This document shows positions 12,101-24,100 of a DNA stretch of 64,000 nt, piece after piece; position 1 is the first letter of the stretch, and every line of letters begins with the position of its first letter. Source of the stretch: Camarhynchus parvulus (taxonomy: Eukaryota; Chordata; Aves; Passeriformes; Thraupidae); the NCBI RefSeq assembly GCF_901933205.1, contig NC_044581.1, forward strand, positions 9,162,001 to 9,226,000. Reading direction: 5' to 3'. The notes under the pieces are model-generated. The model searched no databases. It was given only the letters and a program-made list of their open reading frames with translations, and was not told the origin of the DNA. The position numbers were made by a program, and so were the translations under genes.

Positions 12101-15100
12101 TTATTCTCTGCTGTTCCCTGGACATTCCTAGCATTTATTCACCCTTTCAAGACTACTTTTAACACTACTGAGCAAGCTCTCATAGTTCTCATGGCTCTCA
12201 TTTTAAATTCAAGACAGCTTTAAAGGAGAATAGTTAGCACTGTATTGATGAGTGCAGGTTTGATTCTTTCCCTTACTCTAACTTCCACTTTAACTACCTG
12301 GTTTCCTTTAATCACAAGATCTTGCTGTAGAGGTTTCTAGACAGTTTTTGGTTTTCACCCTTCTGAATAGCAGAGCAGCAGCAGTGTCACATTTACCCAG
12401 GCTCCACACCAGGTTCCACTTTACAATTAACTGTTGCTTGCTCTTCCAGAGCTGCTGTCTGGCATGTCATCTACTTGAAGACAATTGTCACTGTCACTGC
12501 TCTGAAACCTTTTTACTGACACCTTACATTGAGGCAGGTCCTGCAACATGTCTCATTTTCAAAGGACTCGGCATGAGAATCTCTAGTTCCTCAATTGTCA
12601 ACATCAATACACAAAACTTTCTAACATCACTTACCTCATTTTAACTGAATAACTGATTAGTCATCTGTTGGTCGCATTTCCCATTTAACTTCATAATTTT
12701 TATGTTCTGTTCTGATTTCTGCAAGTGGAAGCAGCTTGTAGTCTCTCTCACAGCAGAGTAATTGCACACTTATGAACCTTCATAAATCATCTGCAGACTG
12801 CTTGCAACTGTGTGACCCTTCTGACCACCTATTATAATTTCATAAACTTGATTGTTTTCTACAGTTTATCTTTTCAAGTTTGTCACAGCCTGTGATGCTA
12901 AAACTGCTACCAAACAAGATTTAATTTTTTCAAGAAGTTTTTGCACACTCATTTCAACCAAATAAAGAGATATTTCCTCATGTGGGTTCTCCTCATGTTT
13001 TGGTACTCCCTGTAGCAGCCACCTCACTTACCCCTTCTATAAAGGATGACTCAAGTATTCCATTGGTTATTTCCTGCCTTTGTAGATGCTCTGATCTCCT
13101 GCAGCACACTACAGTCACAGTTGCTCTCCTCTTCAGCAGTATAATTTAGAAGCTGTGTTCTTCCTAATTTAAGCCTGAAAATTGGCTCTGTAAGAATTCT
13201 GTACTGGCAGTGGATACAGTTAACTTGTCTGATTTGACACTGAGCATTCTTCAAGGTACAAAACCATCTTACTTTCCTCTGTATCCTATCCTGTACTAAT
13301 ATCACACTACATTGTGCCAAATACATAAAATACCCATTATTTTCATTTTAAAAAATGCCATGTTTCTCAATTGCATTTATCAAATGCTAACACTTGTGTG
13401 TAAATGTGTTTCTGTCTGGGTTTCTGTTTGTGTGCCCTTTATAAAAGGGACCTGTCAGCATACATTTCATAGGCCTAAATTTGGGGTTTACCACCCTATG
13501 TGCTATTTTTCACTTGGGGATACTGGTATTTGAGGTTTATTTTATTATTAGCCTCAATTTCCATTTTTCAAGAACTCCTGCTCTTCAACAATTATTCTGA
13601 ACCTACCAGATTCTGAATTGCACAGGACATAGCGCAGAACACTGAAATAATCTAAGTTATAACTCATATTTTACTAATTGATTTGCTGTTTCAAGACACA
13701 GGAATGTCAGCTTGGTTTACAGTCCTTTCCCTGGCTTTGCCATTCCAAATAGGAGCTACTTACCTTACTAATAACATTTTGATAGGTAAGGAAAGCAGAA
13801 TTAAGTTTCTTGAAAGTTGGCAAAAGACCAGTGTGGTTTATTTCAGTTTCATAAGCAAACTTAGGATCAGCCTACACAGTAATTGCGTGAAAGTTTTATG
13901 AAGAGCTTGGTTATTTCACTGTTACCAAATCTCTGGTACATTTACAATTATTAACCTTTACAAATCTAGGGAGAAAGTAGAAAATGTTATAAGTCTTTAT
14001 AATGTATATGTGCATGTATTGAGAGAAAAAGGACAGTATAGTTCTTTGGCATTTTAGGCATGTATGTAATAAAGTGAAAACTACTAAAGTCTAAACACCA
14101 ACAAGACCAATAGACCATGCAACAACTTCTAATATAATTAGTATTTAGAAGAGTCATAGGGACTAATTATCTTGCTTATATGTGAAATAAAGAAGCTGAA
14201 ATAATAAATCCAGATATTCTTACCCAATTATAGTGCACATTCAACTCTAAATCTAGTTATGAACCTGTGTTCCTAATACTCTGACTGGAGGTGCGTGCCA
14301 CCGTATTCCATCTATTTAAATTGACACAAATCTTTTCGAAAAAGAGAAACATTGCAAATTTCTCAGTTAACTGATCTGGCCACTCTTCTACCTTGTCCAT
14401 ATTTGGCTTAGGATTTTCATATCCTCTTATGCTATTTTACTAGATCCTACAGCACACAGGAAGTTCTGTGGCAGCTCTGTATACTCTGAGTGGAGGTTTT
14501 TACTGAATGAGTGTACACCTGGTTCATGAATGCTAAATTTCCAATTATTTCAGAATACAGAGGTGTCTGGTTATAGCAATACTTCAGTATTACACAGTGC
14601 TTTTCACTTGCAGCTCTTAAAACTCTTACAACACTTTCCCCTTTCCTTTGTGCTCCAATTTCAAACATTGAAGCATTTCAGTAAGCAGACTCACCCTCTA
14701 GATTTTCCACAAAGGAGTTGGACATGAGTGCTGAATGTTGAGTCCATTTCTCTGTTGAACCTGATGGCTGGTATTCCAGGTCAGAGATAAAACTGTCTGT
14801 GTCAGAGAAGAAGACAGACATAACTACTGACTGGACTAAACCAAGAAGTTACAGTTCACTCAACCAGGAAGTGATTTTCATTTTTCTTTTAATAGCACTA
14901 AATTGAAATACCCCGTTTCATTCACAAACACTGCGTATGTGACATAAGTAACTATTTATAATTATCAGAGTGCCTATTAAAAACAGTATCACTTTTCTTG
15001 TGTATTTACTTTCATTTAGCAGCCAGAGCCATATAGGTAATGGTTATTTTTTTGGATGTCTGCATAGTTGCATCATCATGAATTTATACTACTTAAATCT

Positions 15101-18100
15101 GATTTTAGTATTGGTGTTTAGAACATTCCTCCTTCAGTTTTTTTTAATTTGCTTTACTTACTGTGGTCAAATTAGAAGTACTTGTGGCACTTGACAGCAA
15201 CTCCAGGGTAGGCAAAGGAGTCCTAGTGAACAAAACCTGTTGTGCCATTTTGCCTCTCCCCCAAGCACAGGGAGCTGTCCCAGCGCACAGCCTGCCCAAG
15301 GCACGGCTCTGCAGTGGGGCCACCACAGCTCCAGGGGCAGAACACCAAGTGTTGTCTTGGCACAGGTGGCTCCCTCAGACGTGGGCCACGTAAGAAGCCC
15401 TGCAGGTAGTGCAGAGCTGCATTTCATGGAACTGCTTTTCCTAGAGGAAAAACCAATGTCAAATAGTGTGTTCATTATTTCAACCAACAAGTCTGTGTTT
15501 ATTCAGTTGTGATCAGCAGCTAGGCAGAGCTTACAACAGGGTTGGATTTGGTTTTTCCCCTGCCCAAGACAGGGTTGCAAATTCAGTCAACTAGGCTTTA
15601 ACACAGTTAAGAAAATTACTCTGGACCCTGGCTAATTCGTGCCTCCTGGATAGAGGCACACACTTGTTTTGCCAGCGTGGTATCTAAGCCCTGCTTAGGG
15701 ATGACTCCTGGGAGAACAAAGGAATCTACTCTTACTTCCTTCTGAAATTCAAGCAGTTCAAATTACCTCTTTGGGTGACTTCTTATGCTTAATTGTTCAA
15801 AGTGTAAAGTTACACACGTTTAAATGGGAAGTGGAAAGCATTATCTGGGTTTCAATGAAAATGTCCGCTGCCATTGTGAAGGAAAGGAGTAAATTAAGGA
15901 CAAATTCTTCTCAAATAATAGGAGATAAGAAAAGATCATTTTCCTCCATCAATTATGGTAGAAACAGCAAGAAAGTGATATTTAAATAAAGATCTAATGA
16001 ATCCAGGGAGATGGGCAGGAAACTGCCTCGTGAGGAAACAAATTAACTGTACCAACAACCCTCTTTAGAAAGGTGAAGCTTTCAAAAGAGCAGACAACAA
16101 ACACTGCCAAAAAGCCTCCAGAGAGAACAGTGGAGTTCATTAGCTTATAAAGCAACAGCCTCTGCACCATTAAGACAGCACAGCTTATACAGTAAGGATT
16201 ATATGTCACTCTGGCAGGGAAATATGTTTCTGAGCACTTTTTCTAATTAGTTTCATACTTAGCAAGATCCTGAGGTTCTTGCATGCACTACCAAAGCTGC
16301 TGACAGTGGTAAGTGTTTGCTTTTATCAATCCCTGACAAATTGTGCCATGCACAGCACACACAACATCTCCAGCCAGCACCTTCTGGAACAGAGCATGCA
16401 CTGCCCTCGGGCACACACTGCTTTTTGTTTGGGAAACATGGGACATAAAACAACAGCCTTTTCAACTCTGTGATACAGCATAAAGATTTTGTTCTAACAC
16501 ACACATTAGGCAGAACTTGAGGTACCAGAAAAATATACATTGAAAATACCTTTATACTTTGTAATACCTTAAACATTTGAGAAAGCTTTTTGTAGCCAAA
16601 GAATATAAAGCCAAAATGAAAATTAGGAAGTTGAAACAAAAATCAAGAAAAATGACACCTGGTAGATCTGTTTAACTGATCAAAAATTCATACTTTTCTG
16701 AATGACCTCATTGTCCTGACTCAGTCTTTAGGTAAAGAAAGTTTAAGAAAAGCTTTAAACCCTCAATTATGAGCACCCGGTTTGGGTCAAAGCAGGAAGT
16801 CAACTTTAAATTACAGTTCTGTTATGGGTACTTGCAGACCAAAGAGCTCCTGGAGTCATTCCATTTGGTTTACAGGATCTCCTCCTACAGGAGTCAATTA
16901 ACTTCCTGTTTTTGTAGCACTATCTGATTAAAAGTTTAGCCTGTGTATCCTTTACTGCAGCTGAACTGGAGCAGGATGTGCAGGCTGTGGGACATAACCT
17001 AGAAGATGTACTGCTTTTAGAAGAGTAAATCTCCCAAAATATTCTAGAATGCATGATTGTCTGCAGCGCTGCTTCAGTGAGTAGCAGAGAGTGGAGATTT
17101 TTAAATATGCTTTGTAAGAAGTTTGATACAAACTGTGTGTTTTAGAGGACAGGTGAAGAATTCCTCTCCTGACAGAGGTAACAAGGATCAGCAAACCTCA
17201 AGGAAAACTATGGACAGAGTGCAGCACACATTTCCTGGGACATACACTTTCTTCTGTCAGCTCCAGACAGAACTCTACCAGCTGAATTTACGTGAACAAC
17301 CTCTTTAACTATGTCACATTGCTTAGCGCAGTATATTTAGCCTGGTTTTGACTCCACATGACCAGCAAGTATCAACTTTCCCTAACAAAAAAGAAGAAGC
17401 TTCCAGGCTCTAATTAACCCTCAGTTGTCTGTGCTGGAGCAGCCAGCTGATTGTGCTGCTCTGAGACCAAACCTGTCACAGGTCAGGCCAGGGCTGCTGT
17501 GGCAAACTACCACAGACAGGGGGGTGCTTTAGAGGTCACCATTCCAAGCCATAGGCCAGGGTTGCTTTCAGTAATTCCAGGTTTAATGCCAACTTCACTA
17601 AGCAGTACTATTTTTTTCCAATTAACTGTATGGAATGTTGGAGTATAGCTTTCCCATGCACGTTATGTACAGAAAAATGAAATGTGCCTGCAGAATCACA
17701 GCACCAGCCCTGCAATTACCTGCTACAGTAACAAATACTCTGCTCATGGCTTGGCTATGCTGTCACACTCTGCATTTCTGCAGCCTGGTGAAACCAACTC
17801 ATTGCAGTCATGCTTACCTTTTCTCTCACGTAAGAAGAGAGCTGAGTCTGACACAGAAGTCAGCACAAGCCTTGGCTCTAGAGGACACGTGGGCTGTGCA
17901 GTGGGAAGTGGTGCTGAAGGGTCTGTGTGGATTTTTTCTGGGGTCACAAGGTGCACTGCTCTCCTTCCAGTTCTGCTGTGACTGCCAGCAGCCACACCTT
18001 GGTGCAGAAGTGCCACCTGCACTGATGGAAGAAGTCTGTAACCTCTTCCAATTCTTGAATGGGAATCTTTTTGACATGGTGAGTCAGTTGAGTTTACTTT

Positions 18101-21100
18101 GCCTTAGTTACAAGACGTTCTGTGGCTCTCCCAGGGAGAGCTGGCCACAGACACCTGAGGATTTAGCTGACATCTTCACACATTAAAAATCTGTAACTGG
18201 GATGCCTCACTGACAGATTTTATGGGCACAGTGAGTGAATCCCCTAGATGATACAGTCAAAGCACCCTTTGACAACCCTGATGCAAAACATTTCACCTTT
18301 GCTCACTGCTCCATCCTTCAGCTTTTAGACTACTGCTCAGTCTGGATCTTCATTCTGTTCATAACACACATTTTCTCAAAGTAGATTTCCATTCTCTTTC
18401 AATACATTTCAGGTTCTGCCTTATCATCTCAACATCTCACTGCAGGATTGCTTTTTACTGCTGCCTCATGCTGCTTGACAATACAGATTTCATAATCAGA
18501 ATGCTAAGAAAGAAGGAGTTTCAACACAACTTCACTGAACAGTCTACACTGGTAGAGTTTTCAGAAAGCCTTTTAGTGCAGGATTGCTCTGACAGTTCCA
18601 GGCACAGTGTAGGTCAGAGTCCTTGGCCTTGCTGGGCACACTGCAAGGTGCAACATTCCGCTCTGTACTCAGGAGACAATAAAAACACCTTGGATTTGAG
18701 ATGTACATCTCAAGTTTGAGCTGCTCTCCTCCACACTACACCAGACTCCAGCATTCAGTACTTTTCTGTGCTTCTGCAGACCTCCAATGGCAGGATGCTG
18801 CCTTAATTAACACTGATCTGTTAACAAGTAAGTTTTAAATACAGACAGAAATACATAGTATAGTCCTTCTCCAATACTTTCTTATTACACACCACTTTGA
18901 TTCTCCAGAAATTAAGCTGAAGCTACAGTTAAAAAGCTGCCTGCAAAGATGTACAAGTCTTCTAGCCAAGATCAGAATAATCTGAGCTTCTCAGGAAAAG
19001 AATTTATAAGCTGGAGAGTTATCACAGAACTATTAAAATGAATGAATGCTAACAGCTTAGAGTTCTACATGGAATGTGTCTGACAAAGCAGCCTTATTGC
19101 TTTATATACACAAAGTGCTTAGGGGATTTCTGGTTATGATTTATAGTAAATGCACATACTGGATTTTCTAATCTCCAGCTTTATGTAATGGAGATGCAAT
19201 GAGTAACAAAATATAAGAGGATTAGTAGAAGGTCATCCTGATTTGCTGAATCCAGCCAAACAATACCTTAAAAATGGTTAAATACAGGTGTACATGTTAG
19301 AAATCTCATCACTGTAGAAAGCCATGAAATCCAAGGTAAACTCCCTCCTAAACTGCAAACCACAAAAGATTAAATTTGAGATCAACAGTATTGGAACAGT
19401 TTTAAACCTAAAACCTGACAGTGGGAATAGGTTAATCACTACATTAGGAGCACTTTTTAAAAACAGAGGGGGTAGATTAATTATGCCTCATCATATAACC
19501 AGACTGAGTCTAACTTTGAGTAGCTTTTCTTTCAAGTGGGGAAGAAACTTTATTAGATGGGTGTGCAGCAGAGGCCAGTATGGATGATGGATATGGGAAA
19601 GGCCAGAAATGACCAGCTGCCTGTTTCCTGTCACTTCAGCTGCCTTGTTTACATCTGTTTGCAGCCCTAAAACCCCACTGTCTGCCCAGGGAAATGTTAA
19701 CCTGAAGTGTTGGCCAGAGAGCTGACTTGCTGAGTGATGCTAAGGGAAAAAAGGTCCAACACACTGAGAGACAGAAAAGGTAGAGGGGACAAATAAAAGT
19801 GCATGAAGCTGCTTTTACTTAGTTCCAGCCCAAAAGTTTCTGAGCTTGTGCAGCCTGACAACTGCAAAACCTAAGCAGAAAAGAGAACTTTTCCAGAATA
19901 CCTTTGAAGTAGTAGCATACAATACTACTTTGAAATTGTGTTCTGTTCCAAATATTTTTTATAATGTAATTTGAATTTTGTATCTATGTGACCTCATGCA
20001 TTTTGATCCCTTGTTTCAAGTGAATTAGAAGGTGCTCCCTGAAGGGTGCAAGGATAAGAAGAGGGGAAAAAACCATAAAAGCAAATTCAAGGTGGAGATT
20101 AGAAAAGTCTAAGGATATCAACAAGGTCCTCCTGAAAAACAAGACAATGAAGAGTCACACAAAGTTCAGTATGGGGGATGGGGAGAAAGGAAAGAAGCAG
20201 GAAGGAAAGGAAGGAAAGGAAAGTCCTTTGCCAGACACATGGGCAGGATCTACCCTTCCATTGTGTAACTTGTGTTCAACCACAGTGTGAACAGAGCCAG
20301 GTAAAGGGCAAAGGAATACAGCAACATTTCAAAAGGTTCTCCATCTGGCCACTGGCAAACACCTTGGACTTTGCAGGGAAGCTACAAATGGGTTACAATT
20401 TCCAGGAGATGCTGGATCAAGACTAATCCAGATGCTCTTGACTTGAGCACTGATGGACGAAGCAGCTTTGTAGTTCTGTATTAGGCAGTGACTGGGAAGG
20501 GGTTTTGGTGTGTTTTTAAGAAAACACCTGAGTGTTGGCTGAGGAGGCAGTAAGAATCATTTCTAGGGGGTCTTACTTAAATGAATTTATGTAACTACTA
20601 TGCACACAGCCACATCTGGAGGTGGGGTGGGGATTTCTCAGTTTTGTGGGTTTTTTAATTGGGATTTTGTTTTTAAGAATTTTAAATCCAATTCTGTCAA
20701 GATACACAGTAATGCTGTGATTTACTTTATCATGGGGTAGCACTTCCACACTACACTGAAATTTTGTAAAATATTTCTTGAAATATTTTATTTTCTTGGC
20801 AAAGAAATAGATACTATTTTAATTTTGAAACAGCATACATTACTTAAAAGAAAGAAGATAATTTATGCTCTCAGAGTTTTTTGTTTATTTTAAGAATACT
20901 GATTTAAATATTTAAGGCCAGTAAGCCAGACATGATTTAAAGAATTTTCAACTGGCTTTGCCTTAGTGCTTTATTTTGAGAGGTTTATTTGCCTTAATTG
21001 GTAACCTTCAAAAACCTATTTTCCAACTAAGTAGAGCTTTCAGGTTTGATGTATTAGTTGGGAGAACATATTGTATCAACACTCATTTTATGTATGTAAT

Positions 21101-24100
21101 TATGTTTGGACTTTTTTCTTTAATTGTTATAACATTATTGTAGAATAGCCTATTTGCTATTTGTGCTTGGCATTATTTGTACAGAAACTAAAATTCAATT
21201 ATACAAGAAAAAGAAATTTTAGAATTGTTTTTTAAACCAGAGTAATATGTCAGATAAATTATTGAAAAAAGTGTTCTTGTCTAAACATGGGGGTTTTTTT
21301 CCCTTAAAGCTGATTAAGCAGAGGAAGTATTCACTCACATTGAGAGAACTGAGCAGCTTTGCTTCTTGTCCCTATGCCCTTCCAGACTTTGGGAACAGCA
21401 GGTTTCATGCTCAACATCTGATTTGTATTTGCAGATTGGAAATGCAAACAAGCCCCAAACCCAGCCCCAGGAAATCATCGCACGGCGGCACCGTGGAAGG
21501 GAAAGGCACTGCTCACAAACCCAGGGCTGCTGCCAAGGGCAAGCTCAGCACTTAAATCCATGCTCAATTTTCCATACATGAAGTATGTTTAATCAGCAGT
21601 TATCAGAACTTCTTTAATTTTCTACAACAATCATTAGAAAAAAGAAGTTAATTAAGCTGCAGCCATTTGACTCCCATGTTTATTGTACTCTGAACCACCA
21701 GCAAGCGGCCACGCTTCCAGTGGGGCTCCAACAGCTTCTCCTGTGATTCCATGGCTTTGTCAGCACAGAAAAAGGCATACTTTCAGTGCTAAGCAAAAGA
21801 AATAGTATCAAAAAGCAACAAATATTTGTGATATAGAGAAAAAAACTTTTTTACTGTTCATCCATTTTAATTTCTGAACAATTATAAACAAACTGCCAAG
21901 ATGTTCATAACTGCTAAACACTTCTGCTTACTTTATGAACAGTCTAACCACAGTATTCAGTTATATTTGATTTGTTTCTACTTTTTTTTTTTTTGTGGGT
22001 GTGGAGAGAAGAAGGATGAGAAAAGGTAGGTTCTAACCTGACACTTCTTGAAACATTAGATTTCCCTCTCGTTCCTCTATACAAAAGTATAAAATGCAAT
22101 TTTTTTGCTGCATGCTATTTCACAAAGCCTTGCTTTTATCCCCTCAGTAAGTCCTTGACAGAATCAGTCTCTTCCTTCCTTTCTAAATAAACTTAAGTTG
22201 ATTGATAAACAGTGTTTCTAAAAAGAGAGCTTTGTTTAATTAAGGTGGCTATTGAACTGAAAGCTCAACTAGACTGGTTTCTCTCATTTTCTTCCTACTG
22301 TGCCACGTCTTTAAAGGCATTTCTTACTAAATTTTATTACTACTGTCTGGAGGTAACAACAGCAAAGCTCCATTTATGCAGGGAGTTGGGACTGACACAG
22401 ATACTTAACAGATGGCCTACACTTAAGTCTTTATTCTACTGCTGATGCAATTAAGTAATTACCAGGGATGGTTTAAAAAACCCCAAACCACAACATTTAT
22501 GACTACTTTAGAAAAGACACACTGGCATGATTCCCTTCATCAAAACCAAACACATTTTACACAACTTTTAAGGCCAGGCCTTCTGTGCTTCCAGTCTTTA
22601 TTAGCATGACATATTCTTTAAAAGTGAACTTCTCAAAAAGGTAGTCAGAGCGGAGAAAGCAAACAGCCACTGTGAGCAGAGGTGCTGGATGATGACAGTA
22701 TCTACAGAATGTCTGTGAGGAGACCAAGAGAGTGCCAAAATGCATGTGATAGATTATCAAAACACCAGCCTGCCCTTCAAAACTGGGACAACTCCAAGAA
22801 ACAAGACTCCAAACTCCATCTATGCAACTTAGATATCGTATTATGAGTTTTACTGAAATGTATCAGTGACACAATCAGAAAAGACTTCAAATTACTTTCT
22901 TGACTACAAGGTGTCAATGCGTAAGAGTTGATCCTCAAGCTTTGTTTTATGGCAAAACCAAAATCTGTGGGCAAATCAGACTAAAATGCTTGAATTGTAT
23001 AACTACAAATTAACAGCCGACATAATTAGTTTTAGACAATTTGTTGCTTTGGACACAAAAATATGACTCCAAGACTGATGCTATAAATTTCCTTCTGTGA
23101 AGAGCAGTGTGTTCTAAACAAAACAACCCTCCCACACCCACTTGGTAGTTTAATGCCCATTATAACCCCAGTATTGCAATATTATATCTACTTACCATCA
23201 TCTAGTGTGATGTCTTGTAGTCCTATGGTTTGAAAATTCAATTCCCGGTCTTCAGGCTCTGGTTTGATGTGCACAGCTGCCCCCTCGGGTGCAAAGGGAG
23301 ACGAGTCACAGCCGGGGTGGGGCCCCAGGGGTGACACCGCGCCCAGGGCTCCCAGCGCGGGGCTGGCGGCCTGCGGCGAGTGCTGCCCCGAGCGGCTCCC
23401 GGGCGGCGGCGACGGGGCGGGTCCTGAGCTGGGAGATTGGTAAGGCAGAGGCTGGAGCTGGGGGGAAGAGGGGCCGGACAGCGGCGAGTGGCCCAGCGGG
23501 TGGGAAGCTGTCGGGGACGGGGAAGAAGCGGCCGCTGGGTTCGGAGAGTGGAACGGGACCTGCTGCAGCTGCGGAGAGGCCTGGCCGAGGGAGCGGCTCA
23601 TGGCAGAGGGCAGGGAGCCCTGCCCCGCGCCCGGGCAGTGGAATCCCATCGATGGCAGCTGAGCAGGTGACTGTCCCGAATGAGCTGCGTGTGCCAGGGG
23701 GTGCCCTGCTGGACTTGATGCTGACACAGAACCTGGGTTTGAAGAATGGAACTGCACCGGTGGTAGAGCTTGGCAGCTGAGATTTATCAAATGAGGTACA
23801 GCCGTGTCCTGCGGAAATGAAATCGCATCAAATCCTGGGCCAGAGGCAGAGTTCAAGGGAAGCCCAGGCTGTCCATTGTACACATCACTAGGCTGCATAG
23901 GCTGGTAAGAAGGCCTCACAGGAGGTGCTGATGTTACCTGAAAAGACTGAACCACGGCAGGAGGCAAAACGTGACACTCTTCACTTGGACTGAGGTTTCT
24001 GCCCTGCATATGTGGCAGGTGTGGCACTGCCGAGGTCACCATGGCTGTGTAGGGTGGCTGCATGGGACACACGAGGCTCCTGGGTGACGTGGACAGCAGA

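Larger units (their letters stand above)
6104..23195 (-). other. NFATC3: NFATC3 intron 9 (17.1 kb)
   Basis: This is the largest complete intron here, from GTAAGTAG to TTTTTATAG. It is AT-rich with no identified exon of another gene. It holds a 144-codon sense-strand ORF (9401-9835) of unknown meaning, an eight-C run at 10793-10800, a purine tract near 20180, a T13 run at 21982-21994, a modestly GC-rich patch near 15240-15400, and minus-strand AATAAA signals at 22597-22602 and 22430-22435 close to the 5' end of the intron. A 183-codon plus-strand ORF at 17635-18186 shows no family resemblance. Confidence 0.9.

Noticed and set aside
17635..18186. 183-codon plus-strand ORF in intron 9
   Set aside because: The translation is Cys/Leu/His-rich with no recognisable domain, and overlapping frames on both strands are also open, which suggests low stop density rather than a gene.
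23289..23780. 163-codon plus-strand ORF opposite exon 9
   Set aside because: It is the antisense shadow of a GC-rich coding exon; no independent family resemblance.
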